Positions 18,448 through 26,765 of a stretch of DNA of 51,380 nt are shown here, piece by piece. The translations under genes were made by a program, and so were the position numbers. How positions within the stretch are numbered: position 1 is the stretch's first letter; the number at the start of each line of letters is the position of its first letter. The stretch covers positions 1,132,665 to 1,184,044 of the forward strand of contig BFEA01000246.1 of assembly GCA_003427395.1 (NCBI GenBank). The letters run 5' to 3'. Source of the DNA: Chara braunii (taxonomy: Eukaryota; Streptophyta; Charophyceae; Charales; Characeae). The notes below the pieces were generated by a model that ran no database searches, was not told the origin of the DNA, and saw nothing but the letters and a program-made list of their open reading frames with translations.

Positions 18448-20169
18448 ATGGATTGGAAGGTCTCGGTAAGGCGTACAGATCTTCCGTCCATAGTCTTGCC
18501 TTGGATTCTGATTCCTGGCTCGTTCTCGGTTTTCGTTGTGGCGGTACGAGCGTGGAGTGAGAAGGCATTTGTTGACGGCATCATTTATGTGGCCTTTCCC
18601 GCCATTGGCTGGCATCTTCTGGCCACGTGGTTGCGGTCGATCGTATATCGCCCGCCATTTGGTCCGAGCTTCATTTTGGCGGGAATCACAACGACGTATC
18701 TGAGTTACTTGTACTGGATAAGAGAAGTGGTTGGCGCGCTTTCCGACGTGGCATTCCATCTGCTCGTTCTTGTGACAACGGGATCGCTAATTTGCGTTAT
18801 CCGTAGCGATCCCGGTCTCGTTCTTACTTCTCGAGCAAGTAAGGAATTGGATATGGAGATGGGGATGACGGTGAGAGTATTAAGAGACGACGAAGAGAGC
18901 AGTGTAGAACTAGCACAATCGACCGAGAGTGGTGGGAAAGGAGGAGGAAGAGGAGGAGGAGGAGGAAGAGGGCTGAACGAGATGGAAGACGGAAAAGCGA
19001 GACATGTGGTACGTTGGGGAGAGCGAGAAGAAGAAGAACAAGACGAGGACGATGAGGGCGATGAAGTCTACGACAAGGAGGAGAAAGAAAAAAAGGAAGA
19101 AGAAGAAGAAGAAGAAGAAGAAGAAGAAGAAGAAGAAGAAGAAGACGAAGGAGAGGTTACAGAACAAAGAGGATCGAAAGAGGCCAAGTCTTTGCCATCG
19201 CTACTAGCGACGGTGATTTCCAAGGACAAGAGAGGTGAAGGTGTTTTGTCCCAGCCCCTTCTTCCTCTCAGGGGGCAAAGGGGGGAAGCAGGAGGAGGAG
19301 GAGGAGGAGGAGGAGGAGGAGGAAGAAGAGGAAGAAGAGGAGGAGGAAGAGGTTCAGTCAATCAGAGGAAACAGGATCGTGACGACTTGTTTTTCTCGCT
19401 GACGTCATCAGGAGGGTATGAAGAAGAGAGATCTCCTACCTCTCCTACCTCTCCTACCTCTCCTCCTCCTCCTCCTCCTCCTCCTGTTCCCCCATTGGAT
19501 CTGTCTTCCTCTGCCATCTCCCCCTTCTCCCTCTCCTCCTATTGCCGCACGTGCAATATCGATCGCCCACCTCGATCTAAACATTGTGCCAAGTGTCGCG
19601 TCTGCGTTTATCGCTTTGATCATCACTGTCCAGCTGTCAATAACTGCATTGGTCGGAATAACCATCCTCTGTTTCTGTTCCTTCTCTTGGTGTTCATTCT
19701 TGGGCACGTTTTCACTGTGGTGAAAGTGTGTGAATGTCTCCGGGTAAAAGGCGTTTTTACTCTTGAGGTTGAGCCTGCTGGTCTCCACGAAGAAGGAAAC
19801 TACGACAGTCATGGGCCCGGCCTGATCCCATCTGCTCTTCGTGAAGATAGTTTTTTCTATCCGTTGGAAAAACTTTTAGTTCTTGCATGTCGTGTCATCC
19901 TCACTCACCCTTGGCTAGTCTGTGTTTTACTATTCAATCTCTTCAATAGCTTATGGATGACACCCTTCTTTTCCTTTCACCTTTATTGTATAAGTGTCAA
20001 CATCACAACCAACGAATTTGTAAATTGGGAAAAATACCCTGCCATGTATGTGGAGACCCCCCCCTTGCCTGGAAGACCCTTTGCGGGAAGGGAATTTCGG
20101 AATCCTTATAATAAAGGGTTTTTTAGAAACTGGTACTCGTTTATTCAAGGAGAAGACTTTCTTTCCTAA
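18448..20169 (+). CDS. DHHC-type protein S-acyltransferase, 573 aa
   Basis: This protein would transfer palmitate to cysteines of membrane-associated proteins at endomembranes. The first ATG in frame is 18448; the frame is open a little upstream only through TTG codons. Hydrophobic segments lie near residues 14-33, 41-60, 72-90 and 98-118, then again at 406-427 and 485-508. The Cys-rich domain runs from C366 to about C400: CX2C, HC, CX2C, and the catalytic D-H-H-C at 391-394. DPG (120-122), TTNE (520-523) and FRNPYNKG (550-557) match the conserved DPG and TTxE motifs and the plant PAT C-terminal motif. The loop between the fourth segment and the catalytic domain is about 248 residues. It holds Gly runs, a 16-Glu run (217-232) and a Pro run encoded by GAA, GGA and CCT microsatellites. 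No introns are visible, which is unusual for this family. Family certain; substrate unknown. Confidence 0.93.
   Translation: MDWKVSVRRTDLPSIVLPWILIPGSFSVFVVAVRAWSEKAFVDGIIYVAFPAIGWHLLATWLRSIVYRPPFGPSFILAGITTTYLSYLYWIREVVGALSDVAFHLLVLVTTGSLICVIRSDPGLVLTSRASKELDMEMGMTVRVLRDDEESSVELAQSTESGGKGGGRGGGGGRGLNEMEDGKARHVVRWGEREEEEQDEDDEGDEVYDKEEKEKKEEEEEEEEEEEEEEEEDEGEVTEQRGSKEAKSLPSLLATVISKDKRGEGVLSQPLLPLRGQRGEAGGGGGGGGGGGRRGRRGGGRGSVNQRKQDRDDLFFSLTSSGGYEEERSPTSPTSPTSPPPPPPPPVPPLDLSSSAISPFSLSSYCRTCNIDRPPRSKHCAKCRVCVYRFDHHCPAVNNCIGRNNHPLFLFLLLVFILGHVFTVVKVCECLRVKGVFTLEVEPAGLHEEGNYDSHGPGLIPSALREDSFFYPLEKLLVLACRVILTHPWLVCVLLFNLFNSLWMTPFFSFHLYCISVNITTNEFVNWEKYPAMYVETPPLPGRPFAGREFRNPYNKGFFRNWYSFIQGEDFLS
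18940..19500 (+). repeat. Trinucleotide repeats inside the S-acyltransferase coding sequence
   Basis: Impure GGA, GAA and GAAGAA runs (18941-18970, 19096-19143, 19291-19355) and TCC/CCT runs (19437-19490) stay in frame. They encode Gly-rich, Glu-rich and Ser/Pro-rich stretches of the cytosolic loop. The gene frame is preserved throughout. Confidence 0.95.
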
Positions 20170-20945
20170 ATAGGAAGGAAGGGAAGGGAAGGAAGGGAAG
20201 GAAGGAAGGGAAGGAAGGATATGGATGGATATGGATGGATGGATGGAAACGGATTTTTAACTTTTAAAAATGTCTTGTAGAGGATTTCGGGGCTTATACT
20301 TTTTCTTTTTTTTTTCTTTTTTTTTTTTTGGGGGGGGGGGGGGGGGGGGCTTAGACTTTCTTTCACTCCTTCGTGAAGGAAATTGAGGAAGAGAGAAAAT
20401 TTGTTTGAGCAGTGTGTTGTGTCTTGTGTTCTTTGCACGATCGTTTTCTTCGTTTTTTTTCCCCTTTTTGTCGTTATTGCACCCCTGGGTCTAACTTTCC
20501 TTCTTTTGCGTTTCTTTTTTTTATTTTGCATTTTTCTGGGGGAACTGGGAGATTATTCTTTCTTTTATGGATTTCCTTCTTTTTTTTTTTTTTTGGGGGG
20601 GGGGTTTCTCTAATCTTTTTTTGGTTTTTTTTTTTTTTTTTTGTTTCCCCCCCCCCCCCCCTCTCCCTTTCTTAGGAGCCACGTCCTGAAGGAGAGAGGA
20701 AGGCCTGGCGACTTTTTTAAAGGTTCTTTTTTTTTTTTTTTTCAGTTTTCGCAGCCCCCGCCCTCGCTCCCCCCGCCCCACGGCCTTCACCCGATTTCCT
20801 GAAATACGGTTGAATAAATAAAATGTTTTTAAAAACAACAAAGGTAAAGTCGAAACAGACCACTACATTAGGAGTGGAGGTAATGAAGTAATGCTGTTGT
20901 GCTTGGAGTCTCGCATGCGTATCCTTTTTTTCTTCTCTTGTTTCT
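20170..20945. other. 3' flank of the S-acyltransferase gene with homopolymer runs
   Basis: A GGAAGGAAGG/GGATGGAT-rich stretch is followed by long T, G and C runs (for example 20306-20350, 20580-20604, 20622-20661). An AATAAA string at 20813-20818, followed by another, is a possible poly(A) signal about 640 bases after the stop. This is not certain. Confidence 0.4.
20813..20818 (+). promoter_or_regulatory. Possible poly(A) signal for the S-acyltransferase gene
   Basis: AATAAA overlaps a second AATAAAA string. It lies on the coding strand, but the 3' untranslated region would be long. Transcript data are needed to assign it. Confidence 0.25.
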
Positions 20946-20950
20946 CTTTA

Positions 20951-21049
20951 TTATATCGTCAAATTGAAAATATCATCAAACTTAATATATCATCAAATTG
21001 AATATATCGTCAAACTTAATATATCGTCAAACTTAATATATCGTCAAAC
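20951..21049. repeat. 17-bp tandem repeat
   Basis: Units of TATATCGTCAAACTTAA recur about six times, with variants such as CATCAAATTGAA in the first units. The motif ATATCGTCAAAC returns once more near 21088, at the edge of the next element. Confidence 0.9.
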
Positions 21050-21094
21050 AAAAAAAAAAACAAAAAAAAAAGAAAAGAAAAAAGAGAGTATATC

Positions 21095-21212
21095 GTCAAA
21101 CTGAACTGTCCGGGAAAGCGTAGGGGCAGAGAGGGAGGGAGAGGGGGAATAGGACAACAAACGAGGGAGGGGCTGTGACAGACTGTCTCGTCGGAGTTTC
21201 ACCCACTCATAT
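21095..21212 (-). mobile_element. Decayed copy of the hammerhead-ribozyme repeat
   Basis: On the minus strand this matches the 23785-23885 copy: GGTGAAACTCCGACGA, then ACAG, TTGTCACAGCCCCT-like, CGTTTGTTGTCCT, CCGGRCAGTTC and GACGATATA. The ribozyme core is broken: CTGATGA is reduced to ATGA, and GAAA reads GAGA at 21186-21189. It is therefore a fossil copy. Confidence 0.8.
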
Positions 21213-21910
21213 TATATCGCAAAAGGTTGTGAATGACAATCGAATCGGGCTATAAGAAGGAAACGAGGAACTTAAAGAAAAGTGATCGGTTTCGTAGTGG
21301 GCGTATCTTTCTTTATGAGCATTGGGAAAAGGAAAAAGAAAAGTGAATGGTAAAAGGTGAATGGTGAAAAATGAATGGTGAAAAGTGAATGACGAACTGC
21401 CTTTCGTACCGCAGCATCATAAAGATCAGCATTCAGGAAATTGGCGCGCATAGACGACTTTCTTACGCGCCATTTCTTACGCGCCATACGCGCCATTTCT
21501 TACGCGCCAAAGAACGAAAAGGAAGTGAGAAAGGAAAAAAGAAAAAGAAAGAAAAAGAAAAAGAAAAAGGAAAAAAAAAAAAAAAAACCCAAAAAAGAAG
21601 AGTGACAAACAGTGGCCAAACTGCTTTCGGTTTTTCGGTACATGATTTTCAAGCTATGGAATCGAAAACTGCATGTGCAAGACTCAGGGCGTACTCGGTA
21701 GCACTGCACTACCTTCGATATATCTCACCGCATTTACGGCTGGATCTGGATGTATCTGACCGCCATGACGTCCAGAAGCTTTTTACTAAGTCGTAGTGTG
21801 AGTATGCCCTCAACAACGCGCACATTCCTGGACGCCGCGTTTCGAACGCTTGCGCTGCGGTCTCTGCGGTCACATGCTCTCGAAGACTTTCCACGCGCGC
21901 CTGCTTTACT
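21213..21910. other. No gene recognised; A-rich and T-rich runs
   Basis: The motif TTACGCGCCAT(A/T) repeats around 21460-21510. AAAAAG-rich sequence follows at 21520-21590. The open frames here are shadows of these runs. Confidence 0.5.

Positions 21911-21961
<51 letters not shown>
21911..21961. repeat. Poly(T) run of about 50 bases
   Basis: A near-pure T run. Read on the minus strand it could be the A-tail of a retroposed sequence, but no recognisable body adjoins it. Confidence 0.95.
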
Positions 21962-21964
<3 letters not shown>

Positions 21965-22346
21965 CGGACGGCTTCCTCCACTCGCTACCAGAAGAGAATT
22001 AAAAAAAAAAACAAAAAAACAAAGCACCAGCAAACAATAAGTGCGTTGATAAAGTGATTTCACCTTCTTCTTTTTTCCCTTAAAAAAAAAAAATAAAAAA
22101 AAAATCAACAGATCATTCATGTATTGCAAAACATCAACTTTGAGGCCGGGGGCCTCACACAATTGTACCCGGCGTTATCCTGACAGCAGTAGCCATCAGG
22201 GCTGGAATCAATCATCGTGTTCATCATCAACTATAATCCCAATTGAAGGTTCAATAACCAAATTTCCTCAGATTCCTATGAACGGGGTCATTGGGATTGC
22301 GAGAAATCCAACTCTATTTTCTCTTGTAGCTGAGAAAGGACCTCCT

Positions 22347-22349
<3 letters not shown>

Positions 22350-22381
<32 letters not shown>
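22350..22381. repeat. (CT)n microsatellite
   Basis: A pure CT run of about 16 units. Confidence 0.97.
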
Positions 22382-22383
<2 letters not shown>

Positions 22384-22523
22384 AGCTATCCTAGCCATCC
22401 CATTAACTATATTACACAGGCCTACGCGCCCTGACGCCGGCCTTAACCGACCGGTTGGAATCACTGTTCCAGAGAAGTCACCCTGGCATCTCCACCCACC
22501 TCCCCTCCTTTCTGACCTCCTGT

Positions 22524-22655
22524 GGTCCCCACCTCGTTAACCGAGTTACGCTGGTCCCAACGCTGGTCCCAACCTCGTTAACCGAGGTACGCTGGTCCCA
22601 ACCTCGTTAACGAAGGTACGCTGGTCCCAACCTCGTTAACCGAGGTACGCTGGTT
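22524..22655. repeat. 29-bp tandem repeat
   Basis: The motif CTCGTTAACCGAGGTACGCT followed by GGTCCCAAC recurs, with CTCGTTAAC at 22533, 22574, 22603 and 22632. The last three steps are exactly 29 bp. Each unit contains the palindrome CTCGTTAACGAG-like core. Confidence 0.93.
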
Positions 22656-22779
22656 CGGACAACGGCACTCAAAACCAAAAGGAAAAGCCGACCCATCCCC
22701 TCATACAAGCAGTGTAACTACATCAACAGCCACTGAGAGAACCGAAAACCCCTCTGGGGCGGGCGATGATATATATATA

Positions 22780-23635
22780 CAGGGTCACCAGCCCGTACGT
22801 GCGGAGGTCCCTGGCCCGACCTCCGTACGTACGGGCGTTCGGAGTCCTGTACGGGGTCCGAACCTGGCTGCCTTCGGCCTCTGCCAAAAAATATTTCGGG
22901 GCCTAAAAATAATGTTTTTTTTTTCTTCTTTTTTTCTGATTTTTTTTCTGTGACTTCTCTATGACGTGAGGTACATGCCTATTAATTTTGACGTCATTTG
23001 GCTCAGCCAAATAAGAACTAAAAATCGCCAAAGATGGGGGTGTCAAAACGTGCTCGCCCACCTTTTTTTTCACTTTTTACTTCTTGTTTTCGCTTTAGTT
23101 CGGGGTCTAAACAATTTTATTATTTTTTGAAACTTTTTTAGTGGGTTTTGTATTATGTGAAGTACACATCTGTAAATTTTCAGCGCATTTAGCTATGCCA
23201 AAAAAAAAAATGAAAAAAATCACCAAAGATGGTGCACTCACTAAATTTAATTCTCTTTTTATTTTTTGTTATTTTTATTATTAGTATTTGTTCTCCGTAT
23301 TTTATTTTTACTTCAAATTTGGTAAGGAATTTGGATGTAATGCTCAGGCAAATCTTGTTTAATTTATTTTTCTTCATAACATATCTTTTTTTCAGATTTG
23401 TTTGATTTTTTTATTTATTTATGTTTTTGGTCCGCGTTCGGCCCGATTTGGTAAGGAATTTGGATGTAATGCTCAGGCAAATCTTGTTTAATTTATTTTT
23501 CTTCATAACATATTTTTTTTTTCAGATTTGTTTGATTTTATTTTTTTGGCCCGCGTTCGGCCCGAACGACCGAACGCATCCCCAAGGGATCCCATACGTT
23601 CGGGTGTCGGCCTGTCCCGAACGCCCGTTACCCTG
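22780..23635 (+). mobile_element. 856-bp hAT-like non-autonomous element (CAGGGT termini)
   Basis: The left end CAGGGTCACCAGCCCGTACG and the right end (minus strand CAGGGTAACGGGCGTTCGGG) form the inverted repeat. TATATATA flanks both sides (22772-22779 and 23636-23643), consistent with an 8-bp duplication, though a TA repeat is weak evidence. The interior contains two copies of an 85-bp block (23317-23402 and 23446-23533, each starting TTTGGTAAGGAATTTGGATG). Another diverged internal duplication carries CGCCAAAGATGG / CACCAAAGATGG. There is no transposase frame. Confidence 0.82.
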
Positions 23636-23650
23636 TATATATATGTGAAC

Positions 23651-23960
23651 CGACAGTCTGTAGAGTTTTCCATCTGGTGTGGGTGAGTGATAGTCTACTT
23701 TGATCTTGGTTAAGGTAGATTATCATTTACAGTGTAATCAGTGAGGGGATTCTGCAGACTGTTGAGGGTTCACCCTCCTGATGAGTCGGTGAAACTCCGA
23801 CGAAACAGTTTGTCACAGCCCCTCGTTTGTTGTCCTCTTCTCTCTCTCTGCCTACGGTTTACCGGGCAGTTCTGTTTGTGACGATATATATATAGAGAGA
23901 GAGAGAGAAGAGGACAACAAACGAGGGGCTGTGACAAACTGTTACTCATCAGGAGGCTGA
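23651..23960 (+). mobile_element. Hammerhead-ribozyme repeat with inverted terminal copy
   Basis: This repeat unit is shared in part with 35325-35440 (GATTATCAYTTACA, AGACTGT) and with 21095-21212 (minus). It holds a hammerhead core at 23755-23812. The sequence just 3' of the ribozyme (23805-23849) is repeated as an almost perfect inverted copy at 23898-23942. The inverted copy ends in CTCCTGATGAG but lacks stem II and GAAA. This resembles the non-autonomous, hammerhead-bearing elements known from plants (retrozymes), but LTRs, a primer-binding site and a purine tract were not found. Confidence 0.7.
23755..23812 (+). ncRNA. Type III hammerhead ribozyme, apparently complete
   Basis: The elements in order are as follows. 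Stem III 5' strand CAGACTGU (23755-23762). Cleavage triplet G-U-U (23761-23763). Stem I GAGGG (23764-23768) with loop TTCA and CCCTC (23773-23777). Core CTGATGA (23778-23784). Stem II GTCGG (23785-23789) with loop TGAAACT and CCGAC (23797-23801). GAAA (23802-23805). Stem III 3' strand CAGTTTG (23806-23812), pairing with one G-U wobble. All invariant core bases are present. By homology it should cleave its own RNA after position 23763. Activity is inferred, not shown. Confidence 0.88.
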
Positions 23961-23997
23961 TATATATATATTATACACACACACAAGCCAGGAGAAG

Positions 23998-24078
23998 GGC
24001 CCGGCATTACCGGCCTGACTCGAACGGGTCACTGCAAAATGACAAACGCCCTATCTCTCAGCTAACCTACCGCAACAT
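23998..24078 (-). repeat. tRNA-like sequence, probable SINE head
   Basis: On the minus strand an A-box-like GGTTAGCTGAGAGATAGGGC is followed, about 30 bases on, by a B-box-like CCGTTCGAGTCAGG. The intervening anticodon arm can be drawn around TTTTGCA, but the loop has eight bases and the acceptor ends do not pair. It is therefore not a functional tRNA gene. A poly-A run at 24258-24283 lies upstream on the minus strand. Confidence 0.55.
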
Positions 24079-24998
24079 CAAGAAATGCCCGAAAAAAACA
24101 TTTTTACCATTTTTATCACTACCAGCAGGAGAGAGTACCTGAACTGCATTTTCAAACTCCAGCCTTGACTGCGCCCTAGGTATCGCTTTTATTGTATCCT
24201 GCCCAGTGCCCAAGGCAGTACTAACAACATATGAAGACACAGCCGATTTATAAATAATAATAATAAAAAAAAAAAAAAAAAAAACCACAGCAGGTCACAG
24301 CAGAGGAGGCAAGCCTCGGCACTCAATCATGGTGGTGCACGTCATCGCCGCGCGCGCACGCATGGGGGCAGGCGGTCAATTACTTTTCTTTCTTTCGCTT
24401 TCTGATCCCCTCCTCCTTGCCAGATAGCGCAGGCAGTGAGAGCGCAGTACTTGTCCGTTGTCCTCTAGCGCAGGGACATATCGGCAATTTGTCGTTCCGA
24501 GGGTGGCTCCGCTCAAATTTCCCGAGGATACTCCCGGCGGACAAATGGCGGAGTTGTAGTTTTCCACCTGGGGCCAGGTCCTACGAACAAAGAGGATAGG
24601 ATTTAATGGCGGATTCCGGACCGGTCGGTGGAGAGGTGCAGAAAGTGGTGCTTGATTGATCTCAGGCGCGTGCTCCAATCCTCTGTGCTAGTGGGACCTC
24701 TCACCGAGGGAGGGGGGTGCACGAGAAGCACCCTTTACCCAGGGAGGGGGGTGATTTCTACCCGGGTGACGTTGGGTGTGCCACGTGGGAGAGATTGCAG
24801 GCAAAGGAAAGGGGGAAGAATCTCTTCCCACGCTGGAGCGCCGGGGAGAGATTACACACGAAGGGAAGATCGAGGAGACGGCGAGTGAAAAAGAGAAGGG
24901 GCAAAGGTGAGGGAGCAGTGATAGAGGTGGGAGGAAGGTATGATAAAAAGGAGAAGATGTGAAGGGTGGTGATATTGATAGATATCTAAAAAGGTGAG
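24079..24998. other. No gene recognised
   Basis: Mixed-composition sequence with short open frames only. A GA-rich, poorly complex stretch occupies 24830-24960. No splice-site-bounded coding pattern or known motif was seen on either strand. Confidence 0.4.
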
Positions 24999-25024
24999 GT
25001 GTGTATGTGTGTGTGTGTGTGCGT

Positions 25025-25103
<79 letters not shown>

Positions 25104-25111
25104 TGTAAGTG
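24999..25111. repeat. (GT)n microsatellite, impure
   Basis: GT units interrupted by TATG, GCG and TTTG. Confidence 0.97.
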
Positions 25112-25422
25112 TGTAAACCGCATAATAAGACATGATTACAGTATGATACGGAAACCGCATCATACTCAAGCTCCGAAATACATATAAGTTCATACAAATC
25201 GTTGGAAATACCAGGGCCATTACCTGGCTTCGGCTAAGAACAATCTGAAAACTATTAAAAAAGTTCAGGAAAAAATTTAGCAAAATCTGTATAATTCCTG
25301 GCCTATTGCTAGGCTCTACTTAATGCTCAGGACCACTGGGCTCGCTCCTTAACAAAACCCTCTAAAATTCTCTAACACTGTCTTATTCCCTGCGGAGCTC
25401 TCCCAGGCCAATCAACATCAAA

Positions 25423-25427
25423 ATCAG

Positions 25428-25460
<33 letters not shown>
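25423..25460. repeat. (AATC)n microsatellite
   Basis: About nine AATC units. The reverse-complement motif TTGATTGATTG occurs shortly after, at 25482 and 25540. Confidence 0.95.
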
Positions 25461-25577
25461 TTGGAAAAGCTCATGGCATGTTTGATTGATTGCACGACTG
25501 ACCAGAAGACCACTGTTTGGGTTTCTTTCTTAAAACCTGTTGATTGATGACCACCAAAGTCCCTAGCGACACCCACC

Positions 25578-25707
25578 GTCTTCACCCGAATAGAATGCCC
25601 GGTCATTATAGCTGTATTTGCCCGGTCATTATAGCTGTATTTGGGTTAACTTCCAGACCAGATGCAGTGTTAATCATGATGACCCGGCTTTTTGTTCGGC
25701 AGAAGAC
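25578..25707. mobile_element. MITE of the CTTCCCCCGAA family, copy 3
   Basis: The left arm GTCTTCACCCGAATAGAATG and the reverse complement of the right end, GTCTTCTGCCGAACAAAAAG, are followed by a shared CCGGGTCAT-like block. The left arm contains a duplicated CCCGGTCATTATAGCTGTAT (25598 and 25619). This block also matches copy 2 (GGTCATTATAGTTGTAT). Confidence 0.72.
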
Positions 25708-25861
25708 GCTTGTCCATGTGGCAGAATGGTATATGGTGAGTTCGTGTCCGGAGATGGATTGGTCTTTTTTCACTCAATCTTTGTTTTGGGATCTTCACTT
25801 TTTTAAAAAAAAAGGCTAATTCTTTAAGCCCAACCAATTCAATTACCTGTCAAATCTGGAC

Positions 25862-26236
25862 AGGACGGCCTTTCAGGCCTTTTTTATTGTCATTATAGTA
25901 TTACGGGGAACCCCGTAGCAGCCACATCCGTGCTCAAGCCTCCAACAAGGGAACATGCGGGAGCTGCACCCACCAGCAGGTGCGATACCTGCTACAGTAG
26001 GTGGGCGATACCGGCCAGGGGTCAGCCGGTAGCATCAGGACCGAGCTTCTTCCATGGGCCAGTCACTGTGCCTCCTCCCCTCCGGTCCCCTCCCCCTATG
26101 AACATCAGCAGTTTCTGCTCAGTGCCACTCGGGGGGACCAACGGCATATCTCTAGGTGGCGGGCGCCAAGCTTGCCCAGGAAGGTACATGAGGCCAATGG
26201 GGATTGAACCCAAGACCTCCTGAATGCCACTTGCGT
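25862..26236 (-). mobile_element. tRNA-derived SINE-like repeat, copy c
   Basis: On the minus strand a tRNA-like head (B box GGGTTCAATCCCC near 26197-26209) leads into the shared body. It ends at a tail with GGCTGCTACGGGGTTCC, ACTATAATGACAATAAA and a short A run. The head is cut at 26236 by a perfect hairpin, so the A box is missing. It is highly similar to copy d, about 900 bases away, including flanking CCTTTCAGGCCTTTTTT. Confidence 0.78.
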
Positions 26237-26297
26237 GTTTCAAGCCAAGTGCAGGGAGGGATCTTCACTTCGGCCCTCCCTGCACTTGGCTTGAAAC
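26237..26297. repeat. Perfect 24-bp inverted repeat with 13-base loop
   Basis: The arms at 26237-26260 and 26274-26297 (GTTTCAAGCCAAGTGCAGGG and its complement, extended by AGGG) are identical without a mismatch. The hairpin interrupts the tRNA-like head of SINE copy c. A poly-A run of about 25 bases follows at 26313-26337. Confidence 0.95.
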
Positions 26298-26337
26298 TCC
26301 CAGTTTCCACGAAAAAAAAAAAAAAAAAAAAAAAAAA

Positions 26338-26765
26338 GAATCCTTGAAGTCCCAATAGTGCGGCATGGCTGCATGAACTCTTTGAGGGAGGATGCCGAAA
26401 ACGGATTCCAGAGCTGTCAGTACTCAGAAGGCTTTCCCCCTTTTGAAACGACCGTTGGAAAGCTTCTGGAGTTCCTGCGCATGCAAGGTGTTATTTTTCA
26501 AGGGTGGTCGCTGGGACCCCTTCACGAGCTCTGCTTTTTTGAGAGTCGATCTGTAGTCTCGGTGGACAATTTTGAACCAGTAATTTTTGTTATTTCCATT
26601 TGTGGGGGGGAAGAAAAGACAAGATTGGTGGTGTCCGGTGGCGCTATTGGGGGTTCGAGAGTGGGGCCCATCTGCAGGAAGTGCTGCACTATCGGGAATT
26701 CCAAGAGTCTGACAACTTTTTTTTTTTTGTTTTTTCTAAGGTTAATACCTGTCGATTTTTTTTAA
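26338..26765 (+). other. Unassigned open frame between two SINE copies
   Basis: A frame of about 135 codons is open here (KLLEFLRMQGVIFQGWSLGP and other ordinary-composition segments). I recognise no domain, and the frame ends in poly-Phe from a T run. It may be decayed retroelement or chance. An ORF of this length is not strong evidence. Confidence 0.2.

Noticed and set aside
19405-19420. Hammerhead core on the minus strand (CCTCCTGATGAC)
   Set aside because: Lies inside the S-acyltransferase coding sequence and lacks stem II and GAAA.
23998-24078. Functional nuclear tRNA gene
   Set aside because: A and B boxes are present, but the acceptor stem does not pair and the anticodon loop has eight bases; a SINE head fits better.
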